33,033 nucleotides of DNA, taken from NCBI GenBank assembly GCA_024691015.1, contig JAILOD010000152.1, positions 1-33,033 on the forward strand. Reading direction: 5' to 3'. Below the pieces are notes generated by a model that had not been told where the DNA came from, did no database searches, and saw nothing but the letters and a program-made list of their open reading frames with translations. The translations under genes were made by a program, and so were the position numbers. Origin of the DNA: Lachnospiraceae bacterium. GTDB lineage: Bacteria > Bacillota > Clostridia > Lachnospirales > Lachnospiraceae. Shown one piece after another: positions 1 to 8,301 of the stretch; the first letter of the stretch is position 1; every line of letters begins with the position of its first letter.

Positions 1-1
1 T

Positions 2-1459
2 CCGGATGAACTTATAGACAAGGTCAATCTGCTGAATAACGAAGAAGAAAAGATATACCAAAGTCATACATTAACCGGAGAAAAGATCCTTTCGGAGGTT
101 AAGGAGTACTCTTATCTTGCGGAGGTATCACATTTTCATCATGAACGATATGACGGAGGAGGTTATCCGGATAAGCTTAAAGGAGAAGAAATACCCGAGC
201 TTGCCCGGCTTGTTGCTGTTGCCGATGCATATGACAACCTGACTTCCAATAACGAATTCGGAGAGGTCGCACCACAGTTTGCCGTACGTGAGGAATTTGT
301 CAAGGAGGGCGGTATCCGTTTCGATCCCGATTTTGCTAAAGCAATGGTTGCACTTATATGTGCGGACAGTGAATACCGTTTGAGAGAGATAGAGGATGAG
401 ACAGAGAGTGTTTGGAAAACCGAGATAAATTGTACCTCTTACAGAAGTGAAATATCAAACGGGATCATTGTATCCGAGAATATAAAAAAGATCACCTTTA
501 AATACGAATCCAATACGGAGGATCCTAATGCCTTCTCACAGCCTTCACTTATTGTTTATGACTCACTTGATTCAAGAGTTCATTCTACAAAGCAGTCAAT
601 CATAAACAGTAATTATACCGAGTACGGAGAAATATGGTTTGACGGTCATACAATTTGTACGGTTGCCAGAAACATTGAGAGTAAGATTACCGATGTGGCA
701 GAAAGCGGTATATTTAAAAAGAAGGATCATTCGATCCAGTATGAGATTGAAACGGCAAGATATAAAGATCATATCCGCATAATAATAAAGGGTGGAGAAA
801 AGATCGTTGAAATTACCGTTGCACTTCCCGACAGCATAAGGTTTGCATATATCGGAATTACGGGAGAGAATGCTCATATAAGCGGGATCAGTGTTGAAGA
901 AACACAAGAGCAGCTTAAGGAAGGCGATATTAAAAGAATTGCCGAGGAGGTCAGCTATATTGACCGGATGGAATCAGATATTGCCAATATTCAGGTCAAC
1001 GGTTACAGGACACTCAGTACCGAAGGTGTAAAGATCTTTGACGGAATGAGATTGGAATTCCATACTATGAGTCTTCCTACAGCAAATCTGATATGGCATT
1101 GTCCTTACATGGTTTTGTATACTGCAGATGATAAAAAGATAAACGGTGAGAATTATCGTGAGCTGGTACTCATCCGTATAGATGGAGAAGTGGAACCGGC
1201 AGACGATCTCGTGGACAGAAATAAAATACTTGTTACAAAGAGTAATGAGTTTGAAGGCTGGGATAACTGGAAAGAGGTAAACAAAACGGGAATGGAGTGC
1301 GTGGTAAGGTTTAACAAAAGGGGAAATAAGCTTACCGTTACCACTGATAATCTTGGCATATCCATAAAAAGCGTGTTGACTATCGATAAGGATATGGGAG
1401 ATATCTATGTGTCTCTCACGGGAGATCAGGTTGCGTTAACTGACATAAGAGTTCTGTAA
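2..1459 (+). CDS. HD-GYP domain protein with tandem beta-rich C-terminal repeats (5' end missing)
   Basis: The reading frame is open from base 2, so the gene begins upstream of the window. The first ~115 visible residues are the second half of an HD-GYP phosphodiesterase domain: HHERYDGGGYP at visible residues 46-56, then the EEIPELARLVAVADAYDNLTS segment and a RFDPDF ending. The HD pair itself lies off the window. HD-GYP proteins hydrolyse cyclic di-GMP in the cytoplasm. The part after the usual SNRSYR position (NNEFGEVAPQFAVREEF) diverges from the family. About 370 residues follow with no domain I can name. They read as two similar beta-sandwich-like modules of ~160 residues, ending FAYIGITGENAHISGISV and DIYVSLTGDQVALTDIRV. 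An ATG at 344 is internal and not the true start. The next gene starts 60 bases downstream in the same direction. Confidence 0.85.
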   Translation, partial: PDELIDKVNLLNNEEEKIYQSHTLTGEKILSEVKEYSYLAEVSHFHHERYDGGGYPDKLKGEEIPELARLVAVADAYDNLTSNNEFGEVAPQFAVREEFVKEGGIRFDPDFAKAMVALICADSEYRLREIEDETESVWKTEINCTSYRSEISNGIIVSENIKKITFKYESNTEDPNAFSQPSLIVYDSLDSRVHSTKQSIINSNYTEYGEIWFDGHTICTVARNIESKITDVAESGIFKKKDHSIQYEIETARYKDHIRIIIKGGEKIVEITVALPDSIRFAYIGITGENAHISGISVEETQEQLKEGDIKRIAEEVSYIDRMESDIANIQVNGYRTLSTEGVKIFDGMRLEFHTMSLPTANLIWHCPYMVLYTADDKKINGENYRELVLIRIDGEVEPADDLVDRNKILVTKSNEFEGWDNWKEVNKTGMECVVRFNKRGNKLTVTTDNLGISIKSVLTIDKDMGDIYVSLTGDQVALTDIRVL

Positions 1460-1519
1460 TGTAAGGCAGTATTATCTGATAGTTGTTTTCAGGTTTATTT
1501 AACCGGCAGAGGAATCGAT

Positions 1520-2911
1520 ATGAATACTATTTTGGTAATTGATGACGAAAATATGAATCTAATAAGCACCAGGCATATTCTTGAAAGCTGCGGTTACAAT
1601 GTTGTGACTGCAGATTCCGGTGAGAAGGGTATAGCAATCCTGGAGGAGATTTCTATCGATCTCCTTCTTCTGGACGTTAAAATGCCCGGGATGGACGGGA
1701 TAGAGACCTTAAAGGAAATCAGAAGAAAATCGAGATTTTCGAAGCTTAAGGTTATATTCTTTACCTCCTCGGATTCGGAGGATGCACTGGTTCAGGCAGC
1801 GCATCTTTACGCCAGCGGTTTCCTGAAAAAACCCTGTATGCCTGAGGATATTAAGGAAATTGTCGGTTCGGTCCTGGAGGGAAGCTATGAAAAGACCATA
1901 CTTGCGGTGGATGATGAACCTATAAATCATATCTTTATCAGGAAGATTTTTGAAGGGGAATACAGAGTTGATTCGGTTTCTTCCGGCGCAGAGGCGCTTG
2001 AGTATTTGAATAATAACCTGCCCGATATTATCCTTATGGATCTGAAGATGCCTGAGGTAAGCGGTACGGATACATACCTGGCAATAAGAGAGGTAGAGGC
2101 GTGGTCGAAGATACCGGTTGTCTTCATTACGGCGGATGAGGACGGTGATACCGAGGTAAGGCTTCTTAAAATGGGTGCAAGGGACTTTATAACAAAGCCC
2201 TTTGTTCCTGAAGTGGCAAGGGAAAGGATAAAACGTATAATTGAGCTTTCCACACTTCAGGATTTCCTGCAATCCGAAGTTGATCGTAAGACCAACGACC
2301 TCGAAAAAGCATACAGGAGACTTAAGGACTTATCGGAACAGATCGTTATGGCCCTTTCCGGTACCATAGATGAAAAGGACCAGTATACAAACGGTCATTC
2401 AAAAAGAGTGGCTATCTATTCCAGAGAGATCGCCATAAGAATGAAAAAAAGCGAAGAAGAGATCAATAATATATTTTTTGCGGCAATGCTCCATGATGTC
2501 GGGAAGATAGGTATTCCGCTGGAGATCATAAATAAACCCGGAAGGCTTACCGATGAGGAATTTGAGATAATAAAGAGTCATACGGAAAAGGGGGCAAAGA
2601 TATTAAGTACGATCTCTGCATTACCAAGTCTTTCGGTTGGAGCTCACTGGCACCATGAAAGATACGATGGAACAGGATACCCCGATGGGTTAAAGGGGAC
2701 GGATATTCCCGAGATCGCGCGTATCATCTGTGTTGCGGACTGCTATGATGCAATGAGTTCAAACAGAAGCTACAGGCAGGCGCTGGCGCAACAGGTTGTA
2801 AGAAGTGAGATCGAAAAAGGAAGAGGGTCTCAGTTCGATCCCGCTATAGCGGATATTATGCTTGATATGATAAGTGAAGATAAAGATTATAAAATGAGGG
2901 AAGAAAAATGA
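1520..2911 (+). CDS. Response regulator: REC-REC-HD-GYP, cyclic di-GMP phosphodiesterase
   Basis: A 463-residue cytoplasmic regulator. Receiver 1 spans about 1-120 (acidic pair D8/D9, phosphoacceptor D52 in LLDVKMPGMDG, K105). Receiver 2 spans about 126-243 (D131/D132, D174 in LMDLKMPEVSG, K226). Both look able to be phosphorylated. A short coiled linker (250-272) leads to a complete HD-GYP domain: HD at 325-326 in MLHDVGKIGIP, HHERYDGTGYP at 378-388, and the SNRSYR and QFDP segments. This family cleaves cyclic di-GMP to pGpG and/or GMP. The ATG at 1520 has AGAGGA six bases upstream. The stop overlaps the start of the next kinase by 4 bases (ATGA), so the kinase at 2908 is the natural phosphate donor (inference). 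Two independent receivers would let two kinases act on one enzyme. Confidence 0.95.
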   Translation: MNTILVIDDENMNLISTRHILESCGYNVVTADSGEKGIAILEEISIDLLLLDVKMPGMDGIETLKEIRRKSRFSKLKVIFFTSSDSEDALVQAAHLYASGFLKKPCMPEDIKEIVGSVLEGSYEKTILAVDDEPINHIFIRKIFEGEYRVDSVSSGAEALEYLNNNLPDIILMDLKMPEVSGTDTYLAIREVEAWSKIPVVFITADEDGDTEVRLLKMGARDFITKPFVPEVARERIKRIIELSTLQDFLQSEVDRKTNDLEKAYRRLKDLSEQIVMALSGTIDEKDQYTNGHSKRVAIYSREIAIRMKKSEEEINNIFFAAMLHDVGKIGIPLEIINKPGRLTDEEFEIIKSHTEKGAKILSTISALPSLSVGAHWHHERYDGTGYPDGLKGTDIPEIARIICVADCYDAMSSNRSYRQALAQQVVRSEIEKGRGSQFDPAIADIMLDMISEDKDYKMREEK

Positions 2912-5439
2912 AGTTGAAAAAAAGAGGGGACGAAGTTTTTCACATTTCACACATTATCATTCTTTTATTCTATACAACTTTTTCGATAATACTGATGGCG
3001 GAAGCGATTCTCCTGGGGTGGGAGATCTGGCCGTTTCCGCTTATGGTAGCGGGCATCATCGGCAGTTGGATTTTGCACGTCTTTCAGAGCATACCGGAGG
3101 ATTATCGTACCTGGGTTTATGCAACATTTATTACCATAGAGCTGTTTTATTACGGTATTCATGAGAGCAGTGCCTATGATCTGGCAGGTGTTGTTATCGT
3201 CTGTATGCTTATGTTCACACTGACCGGCAAGAAGCGGCTGATCTATCTTTCTGTCATCACATATCTCATTGTTTTTTCCTACGATATTATTAATATGAGC
3301 TCAGAAGGCGGAGAATTTGATTCCCTGCTTATAACACGTAGTATGCTTCATGTAGCAATAGTTATAGTTGCTGCAATAGTTTTATGTACGCTTATAAGCA
3401 GGCTGGATATGTTGATCACAAATTCCGATGATGAGGTTGCACGGTTAAGTAAGGTATCCGAAAAAATGGATGATTTCCTTGCAAACCTTTCACACGAATT
3501 ACGTACCCCCGTAAATGCGGTTATCGGTTTGTCTGAGGTCCTTGGAGAAGAAAATTCCGATACCAAACAGGGAGAGAGAATAAATGCGATCTCCAAAGCA
3601 GGAAGAAGGATGGCAGATGAGATAAACGATATTCTGGATTATACGGAAATAGATCTGAAGAATATCTCTGTTAACAATGAGGTTTACATGGTTGCATCTA
3701 TTGTAAACGACCTTATGACACGCCTGAATGTGGCAGAAAACTATAAGACACAGCTTGTTGTGGATATAGAGCCGTCTGTTCCGGTTGAGCTTATAGGAGA
3801 TGCCGAAAAGATCGGGAAAACGTTGAGACATCTTATCACCAATGCACTTAAATATACAAGAGACGGTGGGGTATATGCTCATATTTATGCAACAAAAAGA
3901 GATTACGGAGTTAATCTCATCTTTGAGATCAGGGATACCGGGCCGGGGATCAGTGAGGGTGAGATGGAATTTATCTATGATAATTTTTACCAGTCCGATT
4001 CCGGAAGGACAAGAGAAGTCGGAGGACTTGGACTTGGAATTCCTATCGTTAACGGTTTTGCACAGGCAATGTCAGGTTTTCTCACCATAGAAAGTAAGCA
4101 GGGAGAGGGAACCGTGGCAAGGGTATGTATTCCTCAGAAGGTTAACAATTATGCCCCCTGTATTGCAATTGATACCGGAGAAAAGGTGTGCATAGCGGGC
4201 TTTTATGATTTTGAAACCACGTCACATCCGCGTGTCCGGCAATTTTATATGGATATGGTCAGCCATCTGGTGGAAGGGCTCTCGGTTCCCTATCACAGGA
4301 TCACATCCGTAAGTGAACTTGACAGGCTCAAAAGCATTTATAATATCACCCATATTTTCGTGGGAACCAGTGAGTATATTGCAAATAAGAAATATATAGA
4401 TTCACTGTTAAGTGAAATGAATGTTGCTGTTGTTGCGGATCCGGGCTTTAATGAAAAGCTGCCGGCAGAGATCTATCTTATGCCAAAGCCCTTCTATGGA
4501 ATTCAGATAGCCAATTTTCTGAATACTATCGGAAATGAGGACATTTCATCTGATACGAGAAGGATGTTCTGTCCGGGAATAAAGGTACTTGTCGTCGACG
4601 ATGAACCGATGAACCTTTATGTGGCAAGGGGAATATTCGAAAGCTATAAGATGAAGGTTACGACCGTTGACAGCGGATATGATGCATTAATGGTATTCAG
4701 TGAAGAGGATTTCGATATCATTTTTATGGATTATATGATGCCTGGTATGGATGGAACCGAAGCCATGAAGAGGCTTAAGACAGAGGCTGAACGAGAAAAA
4801 AGGGAGTGCACCGTGGTTGCACTTACGGCCAATGCAACCAGTCATGCAAAGGACATGTTTTTGTCGGAGGGATTCGACGGTTTTGTTGCAAAGCCTGTAG
4901 ATAACGCCGAGCTTGAAAGGACATTAAAGAGAGTTCTGCCAAAGAATGCAATAGTATATGAGGATATGCCATCGTTTGACAAAACAGGGGATGAAAGGTT
5001 ACCGGAGGAAGAAAAAAGCTTATATGAAACCAGCGAGTCGGAAGAACCGGAATCTGACGATGAGCTGTTGATACCGGGAATAGACATTGAGAAGGGAATG
5101 GCCTATTGCCAGAATGACATGGAGTTTTATATTTCGCTTCTTGGGGAATATATAAGGGATGCTGAAGAAAAGATAAACTCCTTAAATTCTATTTTTGAAA
5201 AGCTTGAACTGAAGAATTATGAGATCAGAACACACGCTATAAAGAGTACCTCCAGGATGATAGGTGCGATCAATATGTCGGAACGGGCGCAGAGGCTTGA
5301 AGAAGCTGCGGAAAGCGGAAATACCGACTATATTAAAAAATACCATCCGGATTTTGTAAAAGACTACGCTGAATTTTTATCCCTTATTGCAGTAAAGCTT
5401 ACAGCAATGAAAAACAGAACGGCAGGAGGGGAAATATGA
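2908..5439 (+). CDS. Membrane hybrid histidine kinase: 6TM-HisKA-HATPase-(pseudoreceiver)-REC-Hpt
   Basis: An 843-residue kinase with about six hydrophobic segments in residues 14-168 and no obvious extracellular domain. HisKA has phospho-His H196 (SHELRTP). The ATPase has the N-box around N312, DTGPGIS at 343-349 and GGLGLGI at 372-378. Residues 415-545 resemble a receiver fold without the acidic pocket. A true receiver follows (D564/D565, D608 in FMDYMMPGMDG, K662). The acidic linker 685-720 precedes a C-terminal Hpt domain with H776 (THAIKSTSRMIG). This is a full H-D-H phosphorelay that can pass phosphate to an outside receiver, such as the REC-REC-HD-GYP protein encoded just upstream. It overlaps its neighbours by 4 bases on both sides (ATGA at 2908 and 5436), which indicates translational coupling. 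Confidence 0.94.
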   Translation: MKLKKRGDEVFHISHIIILLFYTTFSIILMAEAILLGWEIWPFPLMVAGIIGSWILHVFQSIPEDYRTWVYATFITIELFYYGIHESSAYDLAGVVIVCMLMFTLTGKKRLIYLSVITYLIVFSYDIINMSSEGGEFDSLLITRSMLHVAIVIVAAIVLCTLISRLDMLITNSDDEVARLSKVSEKMDDFLANLSHELRTPVNAVIGLSEVLGEENSDTKQGERINAISKAGRRMADEINDILDYTEIDLKNISVNNEVYMVASIVNDLMTRLNVAENYKTQLVVDIEPSVPVELIGDAEKIGKTLRHLITNALKYTRDGGVYAHIYATKRDYGVNLIFEIRDTGPGISEGEMEFIYDNFYQSDSGRTREVGGLGLGIPIVNGFAQAMSGFLTIESKQGEGTVARVCIPQKVNNYAPCIAIDTGEKVCIAGFYDFETTSHPRVRQFYMDMVSHLVEGLSVPYHRITSVSELDRLKSIYNITHIFVGTSEYIANKKYIDSLLSEMNVAVVADPGFNEKLPAEIYLMPKPFYGIQIANFLNTIGNEDISSDTRRMFCPGIKVLVVDDEPMNLYVARGIFESYKMKVTTVDSGYDALMVFSEEDFDIIFMDYMMPGMDGTEAMKRLKTEAEREKRECTVVALTANATSHAKDMFLSEGFDGFVAKPVDNAELERTLKRVLPKNAIVYEDMPSFDKTGDERLPEEEKSLYETSESEEPESDDELLIPGIDIEKGMAYCQNDMEFYISLLGEYIRDAEEKINSLNSIFEKLELKNYEIRTHAIKSTSRMIGAINMSERAQRLEEAAESGNTDYIKKYHPDFVKDYAEFLSLIAVKLTAMKNRTAGGEI

Positions 5440-8117
5440 GACTGGTCAGATATCTTAAAAACTATGTCAGGGGAAATGAGCACGACATCAGGGAGCGAAG
5501 CTTTGTAAATATCTGTCTGCTTGTGGAGTTTTTTGTGCTCGTTATATATATATGGAATTTCTTTATAGGGGAGCACAGGACCAAGATCATTGCGCTTTCG
5601 ATGATTGTATTTGTGGTACCGGTGATATTGTTTCTGTCACTTAGATTTGATAAAACCGAGTTGGGAGCCGTCCTGCTGTGTATGTCCGGATCCCTGATCG
5701 TCTTTCCTGCAGTCTTCTTTACGGCAGGGGGGATGCGTGGCTGTGCGATTTTGTGGGATATCTTTTTCTTTGTTTTTATTTCGGTAAGTGTAAGAGGGTT
5801 ATTCAAGATATTTTTACTTATCCTGCATGCGGCATCTATTCTGGTCTGTTATATTGTCTCTTACATTTATCCCGCAACGGTATTACAGAGAAGCTATGAG
5901 ACGGAAATACTGGATTCCGCAGGTTCGGTGATCGCCGTAGGATTTTTGCTCGTTACGATAATGGAGTATCAGAGGCTCTTCTACATAGAAGAAAACAAGA
6001 GAACCAGAGAACAGAGTAAGAGAGTTGAAGAGTTAAATGCTTCACAGAACCGTTTCTTCTCAAGTATGAGCCACGAGATAAGAACTCCGATAAATACCAT
6101 AATAGGCTTTAATGAAATGATACTTCGGGAGGAGATCTCTGAGGAGGTGGCAGAGGATGCCATAAATGTACAATCTGCATCTAAGATGCTCTTAAGCCTT
6201 ATAAACGATATTCTGGATATGTCCAAAATAGAATCCGGACAGATGGAGCTTGTAAAAGGTACATATGCTCCCGGTGACATGTTAAGTGATATTGTAGGTA
6301 TGCTATGGATCAAGGCAAGAGAAAAGAATCTTGACTTCCATATTGAGGTGGATCCCTCTCTCCCGGTCAGAATGGTCGGGGATGAGATGAGGATAAAACA
6401 GGTAATTCTGAATGTTCTGAATAATTCCATTAAATATACTTCGGAAGGAAGTATTTCACTTTCCGTCGGATTCGAAAAGAAAAATGACAGAGAAGGAACC
6501 GTGGTATTCACTATTGCTGATACCGGCATGGGTATAAAGAAAGAAAACATACCTTATCTTTTCAGTGCTTTTAAGAGAGTGGATGAAGAGAAGAACCGGT
6601 ATATTGAAGGCACGGGACTGGGACTTAACATAGTTAAAGAACTGGTGGATCTTATGGGAGGCAAGATAAGCGTAAACAGTATCTATACTAAGGGCAGCAC
6701 GTTTATCATATATATTCCTCAGGAGATCTCCTCGGAAGAGAGTGTGGGTAAACTCAATCTTGAAGAGAGACATACACTGGGTAAGAGAAAAAACAGAAAG
6801 GTTTCTTTTGAGGCACCAAAGGCTAATATCCTGGTTGTAGATGACAATCACGCCAACGTGATGGTGGTGCAGAAGTTACTCCGTGACACCAAAATTCATA
6901 TAGATGCGGCAGAAAGCGGGCAAGAGGCCTTAAAGAAGACACAGTTCAATAAGTACGATCTGATATTTATGGATCATCTGATGCCCGAAATGGATGGTAT
7001 AGAATGTCTGCACGCGATAAGAAACCAGACCGGAGGCTTTAATACCCAGACACAGGTGGTAGTTCTTACGGCAAATTCCGGCGAGAAGAACAGAGTGCTG
7101 TATTCGAGAGAAGGCTTTGACGGTTATCTTTTGAAACCGGTCAGCAGTATAGAACTTGAAGAAGAACTGGTAAACAGGCTTCCCAAGGATTATGTCGCGA
7201 TCAAAGAAGAGGATGTTTTTGAAGCAGGTGATGAATACAGGACAAATATTTTTAAGCGAAAAATGCCGGTTATCATAACAACCGAAAGCGTAAGTGACCT
7301 TCCGGTTAAATTTTATGAGGATAAAGGTGTCGAAGTTATACCTTATTATGTTCATACAGAGAACGGAGATTTTCTGGATGGCCTGGAAACCGGTGTAAGA
7401 GGTCTGGTTTCCTATATCAAGGATGAAAAGAAAAATGCATATTCCGAAGCTCCCAAGGTGTCGGAGTATGAAGAGTTTTTTGCCAGAAATCTGTTGAAGG
7501 CCGTAAACATTATTCATATATCGATGAGCTCTTCTGTGGGATTGGGTTATAAGAGAGCACTGGAGGCTTCGGAATCCTTTGAGAATGTCACGGTCATAGA
7601 TTCAAAGCATCTTTCCAGCGGAATGGGACTTCTGGTGCTTGAAGCCGCCCGGCTTGTAAACGAGACGGATAATCCGGATGTGATCATAAACAGGATAATC
7701 AGATCAGAGAATAAGGTACATACCAGCTTTGTAGTGGATGATACGGAATACTTAAAACGTGCGGGAAGGCTTGCACCCGTTGTATATCACATTGCAACAT
7801 CCCTGTTTATTCATCCCGTGCTTACTCTTAGGAAAGGAAAAATGCTGCCCTCCGGTTTTTATTTCGGTACAAAAGAGCATGCAAGAAAAAAATACATAAA
7901 CAGGGTACTGTCCAATAAAAATATAGATACATCCCTACTGTTTGTGACCTATGTCGATCTGGAGATTGAAGAACAGAAGGAGATAGAGGAGCTGATAAAT
8001 AAAAAGAAACATTTTGACAGGATAATCTTCCAGTGTGCTTCCTCCGCCATTTCCGTTAACTGCGGACCCGGCTCGTTTGGTCTTTTATACAGGGAAAAAG
8101 ATAATACAGAGCAGTAA
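5436..8117 (+). CDS. Hybrid histidine kinase fused to a DegV-type lipid-binding domain
   Basis: An 893-residue protein. Residues ~24-178 hold about six membrane segments. A short coiled region (185-205) precedes HisKA with H213 (MSHEIRTPIN) and an ATPase with N330, DTGMGI (362-367) and GTGLGL (392-397). A receiver follows (D469/D470, D513 in FMDHLMPEMDG, K567). Instead of an Hpt domain, residues ~609-887 are a whole DegV/EDD domain: PVIITTESVSDLP at the N-terminus, ISMSSSVGLGYKRALEAS near 695-712, VIDSKHLSSGMG (720-731), FVVDDTEYLKRAGRL (765-779), HPVLTLRKGKM (793-803) and NCGPGSFGLLY (875-885). DegV proteins bind fatty acids; in Gram-positives the FakB type presents them to a fatty acid kinase. 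The fused domain may sense fatty acids or deliver a carried lipid (inference). The gene ends a coupled operon and is followed by a strong terminator. Confidence 0.93.
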   Translation: MRLVRYLKNYVRGNEHDIRERSFVNICLLVEFFVLVIYIWNFFIGEHRTKIIALSMIVFVVPVILFLSLRFDKTELGAVLLCMSGSLIVFPAVFFTAGGMRGCAILWDIFFFVFISVSVRGLFKIFLLILHAASILVCYIVSYIYPATVLQRSYETEILDSAGSVIAVGFLLVTIMEYQRLFYIEENKRTREQSKRVEELNASQNRFFSSMSHEIRTPINTIIGFNEMILREEISEEVAEDAINVQSASKMLLSLINDILDMSKIESGQMELVKGTYAPGDMLSDIVGMLWIKAREKNLDFHIEVDPSLPVRMVGDEMRIKQVILNVLNNSIKYTSEGSISLSVGFEKKNDREGTVVFTIADTGMGIKKENIPYLFSAFKRVDEEKNRYIEGTGLGLNIVKELVDLMGGKISVNSIYTKGSTFIIYIPQEISSEESVGKLNLEERHTLGKRKNRKVSFEAPKANILVVDDNHANVMVVQKLLRDTKIHIDAAESGQEALKKTQFNKYDLIFMDHLMPEMDGIECLHAIRNQTGGFNTQTQVVVLTANSGEKNRVLYSREGFDGYLLKPVSSIELEEELVNRLPKDYVAIKEEDVFEAGDEYRTNIFKRKMPVIITTESVSDLPVKFYEDKGVEVIPYYVHTENGDFLDGLETGVRGLVSYIKDEKKNAYSEAPKVSEYEEFFARNLLKAVNIIHISMSSSVGLGYKRALEASESFENVTVIDSKHLSSGMGLLVLEAARLVNETDNPDVIINRIIRSENKVHTSFVVDDTEYLKRAGRLAPVVYHIATSLFIHPVLTLRKGKMLPSGFYFGTKEHARKKYINRVLSNKNIDTSLLFVTYVDLEIEEQKEIEELINKKKHFDRIIFQCASSAISVNCGPGSFGLLYREKDNTEQ

Positions 8118-8142
8118 ACAGCTTAATTTGCGTATATGCCTG

Positions 8143-8175
8143 CCCGGTGACATTAAATGTCACCGGGTGTTTTTT
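8143..8175 (+). terminator. Rho-independent terminator after the kinase-DegV gene
   Basis: A perfect 11-base-pair stem (CCCGGTGACAT at 8143-8153 with ATGTCACCGGG at 8157-8167), a 3-base loop, then TGTTTTTT. It lies 25 bases after the stop at 8117 and closes the signalling operon. Confidence 0.93.
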
Positions 8176-8178
8176 GGT

Positions 8179-8195
8179 AATAGGTTTAAACTATA
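8179..8195 (+). promoter_or_regulatory. Near-match to the MtaR/MetR LysR box upstream of the sulfhydrylase gene
   Basis: AATAGGTTTAAACTATA matches 14 of the 16 fixed positions of the palindrome TATAGTTTnAAACTATA, which I recall as the streptococcal MtaR/MetR site. The right half is perfect. It sits ~107 bases before the ATG of the O-acetylhomoserine sulfhydrylase gene. A regulator resembling MtaR/CpsY is encoded at 10648-11553. No good -35 is seen downstream, which suits a promoter that needs an activator. Confidence 0.5.
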
Positions 8196-8216
8196 GCAAG
8201 CTCCTGTTTTTTGGAA

Positions 8217-8232
8217 TTATACAGAAGTATAA
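8217..8232. promoter_or_regulatory. Perfect inverted repeat over a possible -10 element
   Basis: TTATACagaaGTATAA is a perfect 6-base inverted repeat with a 4-base spacer. Its right arm overlaps the best -10 candidate (TATAAA, 8228-8233) for the sulfhydrylase operon. It may be an operator or a second LysR half-site pair; this is inferred from position only. Confidence 0.35.
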
Positions 8233-8301
8233 AACAGTGGTATTCTCCGAATAGATCAGATGCAGATGATACAAATAAAACAAAAACAGGAGGATATTAA
8301 A

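Noticed and set aside
344-346. ATG as start of a stand-alone beta-rich protein
   Set aside because: The frame is open from base 2 with a clear HD-GYP sequence running into it, and no ribosome site precedes the ATG.
5981-6550. 189-codon open frame on the - strand
   Set aside because: It lies antisense to the conserved kinase domain of the DegV-fused kinase, and its translation resembles no protein family.
8176-8301. SAM riboswitch or T-box before the sulfhydrylase gene
   Set aside because: No SAM-I core motifs or T-box sequence are seen; the region holds palindromic DNA-level sites instead.
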